Below, piece by piece: positions 17,410 to 27,346 of a DNA stretch of 42,120 nucleotides. Position 1 is the stretch's first letter. Each line of letters begins with the position of its first letter. The DNA is taken from positions 1 through 42,120 of the forward strand of contig JAHWJH010000006.1 in assembly GCA_019348555.1 (NCBI GenBank), read 5' to 3'. The translations under genes were made by a program, and so were the position numbers. This DNA is from Actinomycetota bacterium. GTDB taxonomy: Bacteria; Actinomycetota; Acidimicrobiia; Acidimicrobiales; CADCSY01. Under the pieces are notes generated by a model. That model ran no database searches. It was given only the letters and a program-made list of their open reading frames with translations, and had not been told where the DNA came from.

Positions 17410-19487
17410 GACGTCGCCGCCTCGGCGACCAGGGCGGGCGGGAGCTCCCGGGCGTGGACCACGGTGAGGCGACGGGTGGCCCGGGTGAGGGCCACGTAGA
17501 GCGCCCGCAGGCCCTGGGGCTCCTCGGCCACGATGGCCGCCGGCTCGACCACGATCACCGAGTCGAGCTCCAGGCCCTTGACCAGGTGCACCGGCACCAC
17601 CGTGACCTGAGCGTCGAGGCCCCCGACCTCTGCCCGCTCGTGGTCGACGCCTGCCGCCACCAGCGCCGCCGCCACGCCGTCGACCAGCGACGCCGGTGCG
17701 ACGACCGCCACGTTGCCCTCGCCCACGGCCACCCGCTCGGCGGTGGCCCGCCGCGCCACCTCGTCAGCCAGATCGGCAACGTCGGTGGCGACCACCACCG
17801 GGTCCTCGCCGTCCTCCCGCACCGACGTCGGCGCGGCAACGCCGGGCGCCGCAGCGGGGAGCAGCCGAGCCGCCAGGCGTAGCAGCGGTGCGGGCGTGCG
17901 GTAGGCGACGGTGAGCTCGTGCACCCGGGGCTCGTGGCGGGAAGGCAGCTGGGCCATCACCGCCGACCAGCTGGGTGCCGCCCACGCCCCCGTGGCCTGG
18001 GCGATGTCGCCGACCACGGTCATGGAGCCGCCGAGCGACCTCCGGGCCAGCATGCGCAGCTCCATCGGTGAGAGGTCCTGGGCCTCGTCGACCACCAGGT
18101 GCCCGTAGGTGCGCACGTCCCCGTCGGCTCCCGACCTCCCGGGCCCGAGCAGCCAGCGGGCCTCGTCGAGCAGAGCGACGTCGGCGTCGGTCCAGCCCGA
18201 CCCGCCGGTGGGGCCCCGCTCCCGGTAGAGGGAACGCTGCTCGTCGTCGTCGAGGCGACCGGAGGCGGCGAGGCGGATCAGAGCTCGGGACCCGAACAGG
18301 TCACGCAGCAGCTCGGCGGGCTCGAGCACCGGCCACATCCACTCCAGGGCCGCCCGGACGTCGTCATGGCGCCGAAGCTGCTCGCGCACCGCCTCGGGCT
18401 CGACCTCGACCCGTGCGCTGCGGGCCAGCCCCTGCCACAGGCCGGCTTCCACGGAGCGCCGGGCGGCGTTGTGACGGTCGCTCCGGCGCCGGGCCCGCTC
18501 GATCAGCCGCCGGCTGGACGCCACGTCGAAGCGGAGCCATTGCAGGCCGAACCCCACGACGAGGTCGCGCCGCAGCGGTCGCTCCCGGTCGGCCACGGCC
18601 TTGGCCAGGACGTCGACCATCCGCTGGTCACCCTTGATGCGGGCGGTCGCCGGGTCCTCCCGTGGGCCGGCCACCGTCTCGGGAACCAGGTCGGCCAGCA
18701 CGGCGAGCTGTACACCGGCCTCGCCCAGCGACGGGAGCACCCGTTCGATGTAGCCGAGGTAGAGCCGGTTGGGGCCCACCACCAGCACGCCCTGGCCCTC
18801 GAGCGGGAAACGGTGGGTGTAGAGCAGGTAGGCGGCGCGGTGCAGGGCCACCACCGTCTTTCCCGTGCCCGGGCCCCCCTGGACGACGACCACGCCCCCC
18901 AGGTCGGAGCGGATGATCTCGTCCTGTTCGGCCTGGATGGTGCCCACGATGTCGCCGAGGTGGCCGGTACGTGGCCGGTCGAGGGCCTCACGCAGGACCC
19001 GACCGCCGGCGAGGCCCTCGACGCCTCCGGCATGGCCCTCACCATCGCCGGCGCTGGCGAAGAGCTCGTCCTCGTAGTCGAGGAGCCGCCGCCCGCGGCT
19101 GGCGAAATGGCGGCGGAGCGAGAGGCCCATCGGGTGGCGTCCGGTGGCCCGGTAGAACGGCTCCGCCACGGGGGCCCGCCAGTCGACCACCACCGGCTCC
19201 TGGGCGTCGTCGGCAACCGCCACGCGGCCGATGTAGAAGCGCTCGGTCCCGCCTTCAGGGTCGATGCGGCCGAAGACCAGCGCGCCCTCGCCGACCTCGA
19301 GTTGCGCCATGCGGGCCCGGATGGTGTCCTCGACGACCTCGCTCTCCAACCGCGCCTGATGGGTCCCGCCCGGGCCCACCTCGCTCAGCCGGCGGAGCCG
19401 CAAAGCCCGGCGCCGAGCCTCCTCGAGGCAGTCGTAGGCGTGGTCGACCCAGGCCTGTTCGGCCTCCAATTCGGAGCTTCGGGCCAT
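17406..19487 (-). CDS. HelD-like UvrD/Rep-type helicase (RNA polymerase-associated)
   Basis: N-terminal coiled coil; Walker A VVQGGPGTGKTVVALHRAAYLLYTHRFPLEGQGVLVVGPN; VDEAQDLSPMELRMLARRSLGGSMTVVGDIAQATG; C-terminal LYVALTRATRRLTVVHA. Confidence 0.9.
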   Translation of the reverse strand: MARSSELEAEQAWVDHAYDCLEEARRRALRLRRLSEVGPGGTHQARLESEVVEDTIRARMAQLEVGEGALVFGRIDPEGGTERFYIGRVAVADDAQEPVVVDWRAPVAEPFYRATGRHPMGLSLRRHFASRGRRLLDYEDELFASAGDGEGHAGGVEGLAGGRVLREALDRPRTGHLGDIVGTIQAEQDEIIRSDLGGVVVVQGGPGTGKTVVALHRAAYLLYTHRFPLEGQGVLVVGPNRLYLGYIERVLPSLGEAGVQLAVLADLVPETVAGPREDPATARIKGDQRMVDVLAKAVADRERPLRRDLVVGFGLQWLRFDVASSRRLIERARRRSDRHNAARRSVEAGLWQGLARSARVEVEPEAVREQLRRHDDVRAALEWMWPVLEPAELLRDLFGSRALIRLAASGRLDDDEQRSLYRERGPTGGSGWTDADVALLDEARWLLGPGRSGADGDVRTYGHLVVDEAQDLSPMELRMLARRSLGGSMTVVGDIAQATGAWAAPSWSAVMAQLPSRHEPRVHELTVAYRTPAPLLRLAARLLPAAAPGVAAPTSVREDGEDPVVVATDVADLADEVARRATAERVAVGEGNVAVVAPASLVDGVAAALVAAGVDHERAEVGGLDAQVTVVPVHLVKGLELDSVIVVEPAAIVAEEPQGLRALYVALTRATRRLTVVHARELPPALVAEAATS

Positions 19488-19557
19488 GACACGCTCGACG
19501 GGCTCGGCGACGGGGGACCGGCCATGCTACTGCCGGGCCCCCGCACGCCGGGACCGC

Positions 19558-20127
19558 TCAGCTCTGGTCGAGCACGGTCTGGATCTCGAGGTGGATGGAG
19601 ATCTTCTTGCCGACGAGCACGCCGCCGGTGTCCAGGGCCTGGTTCCAGTTCAGGCCGAAGTTCCCACGGTCGATCTCGGTGTGGCCGCTGAAGGCCAGCC
19701 GGGAGTTGCCGAACGGGTCGGTCGCGAGCCCCTCGACCTCGGCCTGCAGCACGACGGGGCGGGTGACGCCGTGGAGGGTGAGCTCGCCCTCCACCGTCCA
19801 GTGGTCGCCGTCGGGGCGCACCGCGGTGCTGTGGAACTCGATCGTGGGGTACTGCTCGACATCGAGGAAGTCGGCGTTGCGGAGGTGCGCGTCGCGCCCG
19901 GCGTCGCCGGTGGTGATGCTGGAAGCCTGGATGACGGCCTCCACCCGAGCGTCGGACGGCTCGGGGCCGACGGTGACGGCCCCGGAGAAGTCTTCGAAGC
20001 CGCCTCGCACCTTGGACAGGCCGAGGTAGCGCACCGAGAACCCCACGTGGGAGTGCGAGGGGTCGATGCGCCAGGTGCCGGCGGGGATGTCGACGCCGGT
20101 GACAGTGACGGTCTGGATGGCGGTCAT
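19558..20127 (-). CDS. YceI family protein
   Basis: GTWRIDPSHSHVGFSVRYLGLSKVRGGFEDFSGAV...LRNADFLDVEQYPTIEFHSTAV...LTLHGVTRPVVL. Confidence 0.95.
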   Translation of the reverse strand: MTAIQTVTVTGVDIPAGTWRIDPSHSHVGFSVRYLGLSKVRGGFEDFSGAVTVGPEPSDARVEAVIQASSITTGDAGRDAHLRNADFLDVEQYPTIEFHSTAVRPDGDHWTVEGELTLHGVTRPVVLQAEVEGLATDPFGNSRLAFSGHTEIDRGNFGLNWNQALDTGGVLVGKKISIHLEIQTVLDQS

Positions 20128-20158
20128 GGTTCCTCCTGAGATTGTTGCATCGGGGATA

Positions 20159-20172
20159 GTTGTACGTACAAC
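20159..20172. promoter_or_regulatory. 14-bp perfect palindrome, candidate MarR-family operator
   Basis: GTTGTACGTACAAC between divergent yceI-type and marR-type genes. Confidence 0.6.
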
Positions 20173-20197
20173 AACTTCTCGGGCGTAGTCTGTTCCC

Positions 20198-20671
20198 GTG
20201 CACCTCGATGTCCACGACGGGCGCATCACCGCCTTCGGGATGCTCCTGGAGGCCCACGCCGGCCTGGTGGCGGTCGTGGGCCGGGAGCTCGAGGCCGCCA
20301 CCGAGCTGTCGATCGGGTGGTTCGAAATCCTGATCCGCCTGGCCCGCAGCCCCGGGCAGCGGCTGCGCATGAGCGAGCTGGCCTCCCAGGCCGCCCTCAG
20401 CACCAGCGGGCTGACCCGCCTGGTCGACCGCATGGAAGAGGCGAAGCTGATCTCGCGGGCCGCCTGCTCCTCGGATCGCCGAGGGGCGTTCGCCGTGCTC
20501 ACCCACGCCGGCCTCGCAGCCCTGGAGGCGGCCCTGCCGGCCCACCTCGACAGCCTCGAACGCCATATGGTGGCTCCCCTGGGAGCCGAGGGAGTGGAGC
20601 GGCTCACGGCCATGCTCGAGGTGCTGCGCGACCACGCCGGGGGGTGCCCGCGGTCGGTGGGCGACCGCTGA
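20198..20671 (+). CDS. MarR-family transcriptional regulator
   Basis: LSIGWFEILIRLARSPGQRLRMSELASQAALSTSGLTRLVDRMEEAKLISRAACSSDRRGAFAVLTHAG. Confidence 0.93.
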   Translation: MHLDVHDGRITAFGMLLEAHAGLVAVVGRELEAATELSIGWFEILIRLARSPGQRLRMSELASQAALSTSGLTRLVDRMEEAKLISRAACSSDRRGAFAVLTHAGLAALEAALPAHLDSLERHMVAPLGAEGVERLTAMLEVLRDHAGGCPRSVGDR

Positions 20672-21645
20672 ATCCGGCGGCTCGCATCGCCCTGGTGCTC
20701 GGGGGCGGTGGCCTCGTGGGCCACGCCTGGCACGTGGGCGCGCTGTCGGGCCTGGCCGAAGCCACGGGGTGGGACCCCCGTAGCGCCGAGCTGATCGTCG
20801 GGACGTCGGCGGGAGCGGTGCTCGGCGCCGAGCTCCGGGCCGGGCACCACCCCAGCGACCTGGTGCATCCCGGTGTCGGCGCCGCCCCCACCGAGGCTCC
20901 CCGACCGGTGCTGGCTCGGCGGTCGTACCGCCCGGCGGCGCCGGGCATGGTGCTACGCCGGCTCCGCCGTCGACCGTCGGCGTCGCTGGGTCTGGTCGCC
21001 GCCGGGCTGGTGCCGAGGGGTCGCCGTTCCCCGGCGATGGTGGCAGAGGCGATCGAGCGCCTGATCCCGGCATGGCCGCCGGGGCTGTGGGTCTGTACCA
21101 CCCGCCTCGCCGACGGAGCCCGCGTGGTGCTCACCGGCGACGAGGGGGTCGACCTGGCCACGGCCGTGGCGGCGTCGTGCGCCATGGCCGGCTTCTTCAC
21201 GCCCGTGCCCATCGAGGGGGTCGACCACGTCGACGGCGGCTCGGACTCGGTCACCAACGCCGACGTCGTGGCCGACGTCGGCCTCGACGTGGTGGTGGTG
21301 TCGTCTCCCATGTCGCTCGACGACTCCCGGGGGGGCGACGGGTCCGGCATCGCCGCCCGGGTGGTCCGCCGCCGGCGCCTCGCGCACCGGGCACGGCTCC
21401 TCGCCGAGGTGGCGCCGTTGCGATCCCGGGGAGCCCACGTGGTGGTGCTCGAACCCGGAGCCGACGACGTGGCCGCCCTCGGGGGCATCGGCGCCGCCAT
21501 GGACTTCGGCCGGCGGGCGGCGGCGGCGGAGCAGGCGAGGACCAGCACGCTGCGCCGGCTGGCCACCGCCCCGTACGCGGAGGCGACGACGGTCCTGTCC
21601 ACCACGGCGGCGCGCCTCTCCTCCGGGCCGCCGGGGATACCGTGA
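20644..21645 (+). CDS. Patatin-like phospholipase family protein
   Basis: ALVLGGGGLVGHAWHVGAL oxyanion loop, GTSAG nucleophile elbow, DGG near EGVDHVDGGSDSVTNADV; GTG start overlaps the marR-type gene. Confidence 0.85.
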   Translation: MPAVGGRPLNPAARIALVLGGGGLVGHAWHVGALSGLAEATGWDPRSAELIVGTSAGAVLGAELRAGHHPSDLVHPGVGAAPTEAPRPVLARRSYRPAAPGMVLRRLRRRPSASLGLVAAGLVPRGRRSPAMVAEAIERLIPAWPPGLWVCTTRLADGARVVLTGDEGVDLATAVAASCAMAGFFTPVPIEGVDHVDGGSDSVTNADVVADVGLDVVVVSSPMSLDDSRGGDGSGIAARVVRRRRLAHRARLLAEVAPLRSRGAHVVVLEPGADDVAALGGIGAAMDFGRRAAAAEQARTSTLRRLATAPYAEATTVLSTTAARLSSGPPGIP

Positions 21646-22724
21646 CCGCCATGCCTCCCGCCGGCGCGGCGTCGCCGTTCATCGCCGCGTGCCGGGGACA
21701 GCCCGCCAGCCGCGTCCCGGTGTGGTTCATGCGCCAGGCCGGCAGGTCGCTTCCGGAGTACCGGGCGGTGCGCGAACGCCACAGCTTTGCCGAGGTCGTC
21801 GCCGACCCGGAGCTGGCCGCCGAGGTCACCCTGCAGCCGGTGCGACGGCTGGGCGTCGATGCCGCCATCCTCTTCAGCGACATCGTCACGCCGGTGCAGG
21901 CCATCGTCGACGGCATCCACATCGAGGCCGAGCGGGGCCCGGTCGTGGTGGCGCCGTTCCGGACCAAGGCCGATCTCGCCCGGCTCCGCCCGCTCGAGCC
22001 CGAGCTCGACGTGCCCTACGTGCTCGACACCGTGCGCCTGGTGCGCAGCCGCCTCCCCGCCGGGGTGCCCCTCATCGGCTTCGCCGGCGCCCCCTTCACC
22101 GTGGCCAGCTACCTGGTGGAGGGAGGCAGGTCGCGCGATCACCGTCGCACCAAGGCCCTCATGTACGGCGAACCCGACGTGTGGGCCGACCTGGTCGACC
22201 GCCTGGCCGGCGTCGCCCTGGCCAGCCTGCGGGCCCAGGTCGAGGCGGGGGCGCAGGCCGTGCAGCTGTTCGACTCCTGGGTGGGCACGCTGTCGGAGGC
22301 CGACTACCGGCGCTATGTCCTGCCGGCGTCGGCCCGGGTGCTCGACGGGCTGGCCGACCTCGACGTGCCCCGCATCCACTTCGGAGTCGGCGCCGGCCAC
22401 CTGCTGTCGGCCATGGCCGACGCCGGGGCCGACGTCGTGGGCGTCGACTGGCGCATCTCCCTCGACGAGGCTCGGCGGCGTCTGGGCGCCGGCGTCGCCG
22501 TGCAGGGCAACCTCGACCCAGCGGCGTTGTTCTGCCCTCCGGCCGTGCTCGCCGCCCGGGTGCGCGCCGTGCTCGCCGCCAACGGCGGTCGTCCCGGGCA
22601 CGTGTTCAACCTGGGGTGGGGGGTGCTTCCCGACACCGACCCCGCTGCCTTGCGCACCGTGGTGGAGATCGTGCACGGCCACGGCCAGGGCTCCGGCGGC
22701 GCCGAGCAACCCCCTTCTGGATGA
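21642..22724 (+). CDS. hemE: Uroporphyrinogen decarboxylase
   Basis: PVWFMRQAGRSLPEYR, AAILFSDIVTPVQAI, GFAGAPFTVASYLVEGG, VQGNLDPAALF, HVFNLGWGVLPDTDP. Confidence 0.97.
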   Translation: MTAMPPAGAASPFIAACRGQPASRVPVWFMRQAGRSLPEYRAVRERHSFAEVVADPELAAEVTLQPVRRLGVDAAILFSDIVTPVQAIVDGIHIEAERGPVVVAPFRTKADLARLRPLEPELDVPYVLDTVRLVRSRLPAGVPLIGFAGAPFTVASYLVEGGRSRDHRRTKALMYGEPDVWADLVDRLAGVALASLRAQVEAGAQAVQLFDSWVGTLSEADYRRYVLPASARVLDGLADLDVPRIHFGVGAGHLLSAMADAGADVVGVDWRISLDEARRRLGAGVAVQGNLDPAALFCPPAVLAARVRAVLAANGGRPGHVFNLGWGVLPDTDPAALRTVVEIVHGHGQGSGGAEQPPSG

Positions 22725-23674
22725 GCTCGGTGCCCGACGCACCGGTGGCGCCCGTGGGCGTGGTGGTCATGGCCTACGGCACGCCCGCCGGGCCCGACGA
22801 CATCGAGGCCTACTACACCCACGTCCGCCGGGGGCGACCGCCTCCCCGGGACCTGCTCGACGACCTGCAGCGCCGCTACCGCGCCATCGGCGGCGTCTCC
22901 CCACTGGCCGAGCGCACCCGCGCCCAGGCCGGAGCCCTCGCCGACGCCCTCGAGCGCCGGGCACCGGGGAGCTACGTGGTGGAGGTCGGCTACAAGCACA
23001 CCACCCCCTTCGTGGAGGACGCCGTCGAGCGACTCGTCGCCGCCGGCGCCCGCCGGCTCGTCGGCCTGGTGCTGGCCCCCCACTACAGCCGGGGCTCGGT
23101 GGGCGAGTACCTCGGCCGCCTGCGGGCACGGGCCTCGGCCCTCGACCCCGCCGTCGACGTCGTCGCCGTCGACGACTGGCACCTCGAGCCGGCCTACGTG
23201 AGCTTCCTCGCCGACGAGCTGCGCCGGTGCCTCGTGGGGATGCCGGCGGCCACCCAGGTCCTCTTCAGCGCCCACTCACTGCCGGTGCGGGTGGTCGTCG
23301 ACGGCGACCCCTACGCCACCCAGGTGGCCGAGACCGCTGCGGCGGTGGCGTCGGCCGTGGGGTTGTCGAGGCCCACCGGCTGGTCGGTGGCGTGGCAGAG
23401 CGCCGGGCGGACCTCCGAGGCGTGGATCGGACCGGACGTGCTGGAGGTCTTCGCCACGCTTGCCGCATCCGGCCGGGCCGCCGGCGTGGTGGTGTGCCCC
23501 TGTGGGTTCGTGTCGGACCATCTGGAGGTCCTCTACGACCTCGACCATGAAGCCGCCGGCAGGGCCGCCGAGCTGGGTCTGGCCTTCGCCCGCACGGCCG
23601 TGCCCAACGACGATCCCGCCGTGCTCGGCGCCCTGGCCGACCGGGTGGTCGCCGCCAGCACCGACGCCGCCTGA
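22721..23674 (+). CDS. hemH: Ferrochelatase (possibly coproporphyrin ferrochelatase)
   Basis: VGVVVMAYGTPAGPDDIEAYYTHVRRGRPPP, YRAIGGVSPLAERT, VLFSAHSLPVRVV, WSVAWQSAGRTSEAWIGPDV; ATGA overlap with hemE. Confidence 0.93.
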   Translation: MSSVPDAPVAPVGVVVMAYGTPAGPDDIEAYYTHVRRGRPPPRDLLDDLQRRYRAIGGVSPLAERTRAQAGALADALERRAPGSYVVEVGYKHTTPFVEDAVERLVAAGARRLVGLVLAPHYSRGSVGEYLGRLRARASALDPAVDVVAVDDWHLEPAYVSFLADELRRCLVGMPAATQVLFSAHSLPVRVVVDGDPYATQVAETAAAVASAVGLSRPTGWSVAWQSAGRTSEAWIGPDVLEVFATLAASGRAAGVVVCPCGFVSDHLEVLYDLDHEAAGRAAELGLAFARTAVPNDDPAVLGALADRVVAASTDAA

Positions 23675-23680
23675 GCAGGG

Positions 23681-25090
23681 TTGACCCCACCGGCACGCGT
23701 CGTCGTCGTCGGCGGCGGCATCGCCGGGTTGGCCGCCGCCCACGAGCTGGCCGGCCACGGGCTCGACGTGGCCGTGCGGGAGGCCGGCGACGCCCTGGGG
23801 GGCAAGATCCGCACCAAAGCCTTCGCCGGGGCGACCCTCGATGTGGGCCCCGACGCCTTCCTCAGCCGCCGACCGGAAGCGGTCGAGCTGTGCCGAGCGC
23901 TCGGCCTGGGCGACGAGCTGGTCGCCCCATCCGCCGGAGCCGCGTACGTGTGGGTGGGCCGGCACCTCCGGCGCCTGCCGGCGGCGATGGTGCTGGGCAT
24001 CCCCACCCGGCTAGGACCACTGGTTCGGTCACGGGTGCTGTCACCCCCTGGCGTGGTCCGCGCCGCCGTCGAGCCGCTGCTTCCCGGACGCCCGTTGGCC
24101 GACGACGACGCTGCCCTCGGCGCCCTGGTCCGGCGCCGGTTCGGCACCGAGGTCCACCAGCGGCTGGTCGACCCGTTGGTGGGGGGCATCACCGCCGGCG
24201 ACACCGACCGGCTCAGCGTCGAGGTGGTCGCCCCTCAGCTGGCCGCCGCCGCCCGCCGGCATCGGAGCCTCGGCATCGGTGCCCGGAAGGCCGGCACCGG
24301 TGGCGACCCTTTGCCTGGAGCGACGCCACCGTTCCTCACCCTGCCCGGCGGGCTGGGTCGCCTGGTCGAGGTCCTCGGCGAGCACCTGGCCGGCGCCGGG
24401 GTCGACGTGCGAACCGCCGACGCGGTCAGCTCCCTGCGGCTCGGGCCCCACGGTGGCTACGTGGTCGAGGGTCGGTCGGGCCCGACGGTCGCCGACGCGG
24501 TGGTGCTCGCCGCTCCGGCGCCGGTCGCCGCCCGGTTGGTCGGGCCCCACGCCCCCGACAGCGCCGCCACGCTGGCGGCGATCGAGTACGCCTCGGTGAC
24601 CCTGGTCGCCTTCGCCTTCCCCACCGCCGCCGTGGGCCGGCGCCTCGACGGCAGTGGGTTCCTGGTGGCTCGTGGACAGGGGCGGCTCATGACGGCGTGC
24701 TCGTGGACGTCGAGCAAGTGGGCCCACGTCGCCTCCGACGACCGGGTGGTGCTGCGGGTGTCTGCGGGGCGCTCGGGTGACGACCGGGCTGACCGCCTCA
24801 GCGACGAGGCGTTGGTCGTGACCCTGCGCCTCGAGCTGGCCGAGGCCCTGGGGATCGTCGGCCCGCCGCTCGAGGTGGGCGTGACCCGCTGGCGCCGGGC
24901 CTTCCCCCAGCACGCCCCCGGCCACCGCCGGCGGATCGCCGCCGTCGAGTCCGAGCTCGCCCACCGCCTCCCGGGCGTGACCCTTGCCGGCGCCGCCCTC
25001 GACGGCGTGGGCCTGCCCGCCTGCATCGCCTCGGGCCAGGCGGCAGCGCGCACGGCCCTCGCCCACGCGCTGGGCAGGGGCAGCGGCTGA
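23681..25090 (+). CDS. hemG: Protoporphyrinogen/coproporphyrinogen oxidase
   Basis: FAD-binding VVVVGGGIAGLAAAHELAGHGLDVAVREAGDALGGKIRT, DVGPDAFLSRRPEAVELC; TTG start following hemH. Confidence 0.92.
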   Translation: MTPPARVVVVGGGIAGLAAAHELAGHGLDVAVREAGDALGGKIRTKAFAGATLDVGPDAFLSRRPEAVELCRALGLGDELVAPSAGAAYVWVGRHLRRLPAAMVLGIPTRLGPLVRSRVLSPPGVVRAAVEPLLPGRPLADDDAALGALVRRRFGTEVHQRLVDPLVGGITAGDTDRLSVEVVAPQLAAAARRHRSLGIGARKAGTGGDPLPGATPPFLTLPGGLGRLVEVLGEHLAGAGVDVRTADAVSSLRLGPHGGYVVEGRSGPTVADAVVLAAPAPVAARLVGPHAPDSAATLAAIEYASVTLVAFAFPTAAVGRRLDGSGFLVARGQGRLMTACSWTSSKWAHVASDDRVVLRVSAGRSGDDRADRLSDEALVVTLRLELAEALGIVGPPLEVGVTRWRRAFPQHAPGHRRRIAAVESELAHRLPGVTLAGAALDGVGLPACIASGQAAARTALAHALGRGSG

Positions 25091-25095
25091 TCCGA

Positions 25096-25114
25096 CGCCC
25101 CCTCCTGCGGGGCG
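25096..25114. terminator. Candidate bidirectional stem-loop between convergent genes
   Basis: CGCCCC-CTCCTGC-GGGGCG inverted repeat between the hemG and nitrate reductase stops; no clear T-tract. Confidence 0.35.
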
Positions 25115-25123
25115 GGGGAGCGG

Positions 25124-27346
25124 TCAGGACTCCCAGGTCTCCAAGCGGCGCACGGCCACCGCGCAGTGCTTGTAGGAGGGCTGGCGCGACTGGGGGTCGA
25201 CGCTGGGAAAGGTCAGGCGGTTGACGTCGGGGTGGTGCATGGCCACGAACACCTGGCCTCGGCGCACGGTCGGCGTCACCAGCACCCGGGCCCGCATCGT
25301 GCCGCGGGCCGACGCCACCTCCACCCACTCGTCGGGCGCCAACCCCAGCGCCTCCGCCTCGCTCGGCGCCATCTCCACGTGCGGGTCGGCGGGGTACAGC
25401 GTGCGCAGCAGGGCCGACTTGGAGGTGCGGGTCTGGGTGTGCCACTGGCTCGAGGTGCCCCGGCCGGTGAGGAGCACCAAGGGGTAGCGCCGGCTCGTGG
25501 CCTCGCGCACCGGCCGCGGCTCGCCGAAGCAGAACCGGGCCCGCCCGTCGAGGTGGAAGAACCTCCCGTCGCCGAAGAGCCGTCGCTCGGCGCCGGCGGT
25601 GGTGGTCGTCCCCGCCGGGAGGGGCCACTGCACGCCGCCGAGCTCGTCGATCATCCGGTAGCCGTCCACCCCGCTCACGTCGCAGGGCCGCCCGGCCGAG
25701 AGCCGCCCGAGCAGGCCGAACACCGCCTCGGGCGACGACCACGCCGAGAACAGGTCGCCGCAGCCCCAGGCCTCGGCCACCAGCTTGAAGATGGCGAAGT
25801 CGTCGAGCGCCTGGCCGGGCGCCCGGGCCACCCGCTTGACCAGCCCGATGCGCCGCTCGGAGTTGATGAACGTGCCCTCCTTCTCGCCCCATCCCGCCGC
25901 CGGGAGCACGAGGTCGGCCCGTTGGGCGGTCTCGGTGGTGCCGTACATGTCCTGGACCACCAGGAAGTCGAGGCGACCCAGCAGGTCGTGGAGCTCGGAG
26001 TGGTTGATCCAGGAGTGGGCGGCGTTGGTGGCCACCACCCACAGGCCGCGGATGTCGCCCGTGGCGATGCCCTCCACGATCTGGTCGTAGGCCAGGCTCG
26101 GCTGGTCGGGGATGCGGCCGACGTCGATGCCGAGGGCGTCGGCCACCTCCTGGCGGTCGGCCGCCTCGGTGAAGCTCCGGCCACCGAAGAGGTTGGTGGT
26201 GTTGGAGAACAGGCGCGAGCCCATGGCGTTGCACTGGCCGGTGATCGAGTTGGCGCCGGTTCCCGGTCGGCCGATGTTGCCGGTCAGCAGGGCGACGTCG
26301 ATGATCGCCTGGGCCACCAGCACGCCCTCGTGGCTCTGGTTGACCCCCATGGTCCACCACAGCGACACCCGCTTCCCGCCGGCGATGCTGGCCGCCAGCC
26401 GCTCCAGCTCCTCGGCGGCGACGCCGGTGGCGTCGGCCACCACGTCGACGGTGTAGGGCGCCACATGGGCGGCGAACTCGTCGAAGCCGGAGGTGTGGGC
26501 CTCGACAAAGGCGTGGTCGACCGCTCCCCGCTCGATGAGCAGGCGGGCCAGCCCGTAGAGCAGCACCAGGTCGGACTTCGGGGCCAGCGCCAGGTGCTGG
26601 GTCGCCGCTCGGGCGGTCTCGGTCGCTCGGGGGTCGACGACGACCACCTCCGGGCGGTGGGGGTTCCGGCACACCCGCTCCCAGAGGATGGGGTGCGCCA
26701 CGCACGGGTTGGAGCCGAAGAAGACGATGACATCCGACTCCTCCAGGTCGGCATAGGTGTAGGGCGGGGCGTCGAAGCCGAACGCCTGCTTGTAGGCGAC
26801 GACGGCGGTGGCCATGCACTGACGGGTGTTGCCGTCGCCGTGGAGCATCCCCATGCCGAATTTGGCCACCGCCCCGAGCAGGGCCATCTCCTCGGTGACG
26901 ATCTGACCGGTGCTGAGGAACGCCACCGACGCCGGTCCGTGCTGCGCCTGCACGGCCTTGAACCGGCTGACGAACGCCTCCAGGGCGGTGTCCCAGCCCA
27001 CGGGCGCCAGCCGCCCCCGCTCGTCGCGCAACAGCGGCTGGGTTGCCCGGTCGTCGGCCGCCAGCGGCGCCAGCGCCTCCCATCCCTTCGGGCACGCCCG
27101 CCCCTGGTTGACCGGGTAGTGCACGGTCGGTGACAGGTTGACCGCCTCGCCGTCCCGCAGGTGCACGTCGAGCGAGCACCCCACCGAGCAGTAGCCGCAC
27201 ACCATGGACGTGACCGCGTCGGGGGCCAGGCGGGAGGGAACCTGCCCGAGGCCGAATCCCCCTGGCAGGCGGGCGACGTCGTCGCCGAGGCGGCCGTGGC
27301 GAGCCACCAGCAGGTCGGTCAGCGATCGCCGGCGCCCCGCCTCCAT
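25124..27346 (-). CDS. Molybdopterin oxidoreductase, assimilatory-type nitrate reductase catalytic subunit
   Basis: N-terminal 4Fe-4[15 protein letters not shown]...[82 protein letters not shown]. Substrate inferred from context. ORF track merges it with upstream sequence; ATG overlaps the upstream stop. Confidence 0.85.
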   Translation of the reverse strand: MEAGRRRSLTDLLVARHGRLGDDVARLPGGFGLGQVPSRLAPDAVTSMVCGYCSVGCSLDVHLRDGEAVNLSPTVHYPVNQGRACPKGWEALAPLAADDRATQPLLRDERGRLAPVGWDTALEAFVSRFKAVQAQHGPASVAFLSTGQIVTEEMALLGAVAKFGMGMLHGDGNTRQCMATAVVAYKQAFGFDAPPYTYADLEESDVIVFFGSNPCVAHPILWERVCRNPHRPEVVVVDPRATETARAATQHLALAPKSDLVLLYGLARLLIERGAVDHAFVEAHTSGFDEFAAHVAPYTVDVVADATGVAAEELERLAASIAGGKRVSLWWTMGVNQSHEGVLVAQAIIDVALLTGNIGRPGTGANSITGQCNAMGSRLFSNTTNLFGGRSFTEAADRQEVADALGIDVGRIPDQPSLAYDQIVEGIATGDIRGLWVVATNAAHSWINHSELHDLLGRLDFLVVQDMYGTTETAQRADLVLPAAGWGEKEGTFINSERRIGLVKRVARAPGQALDDFAIFKLVAEAWGCGDLFSAWSSPEAVFGLLGRLSAGRPCDVSGVDGYRMIDELGGVQWPLPAGTTTTAGAERRLFGDGRFFHLDGRARFCFGEPRPVREATSRRYPLVLLTGRGTSSQWHTQTRTSKSALLRTLYPADPHVEMAPSEAEALGLAPDEWVEVASARGTMRARVLVTPTVRRGQVFVAMHHPDVNRLTFPSVDPQSRQPSYKHCAVAVRRLETWES

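Noticed and set aside
10486-20127. Two YceI paralogs about 9 kb apart, considered as a duplication
   Set aside because: Sequences are clearly divergent with different neighbours; no evidence of recent local duplication.
25166-27133. 655-aa plus ORF antisense to the nitrate reductase
   Set aside because: Shadow ORF, His/Gly/Val-rich, no domain motifs.
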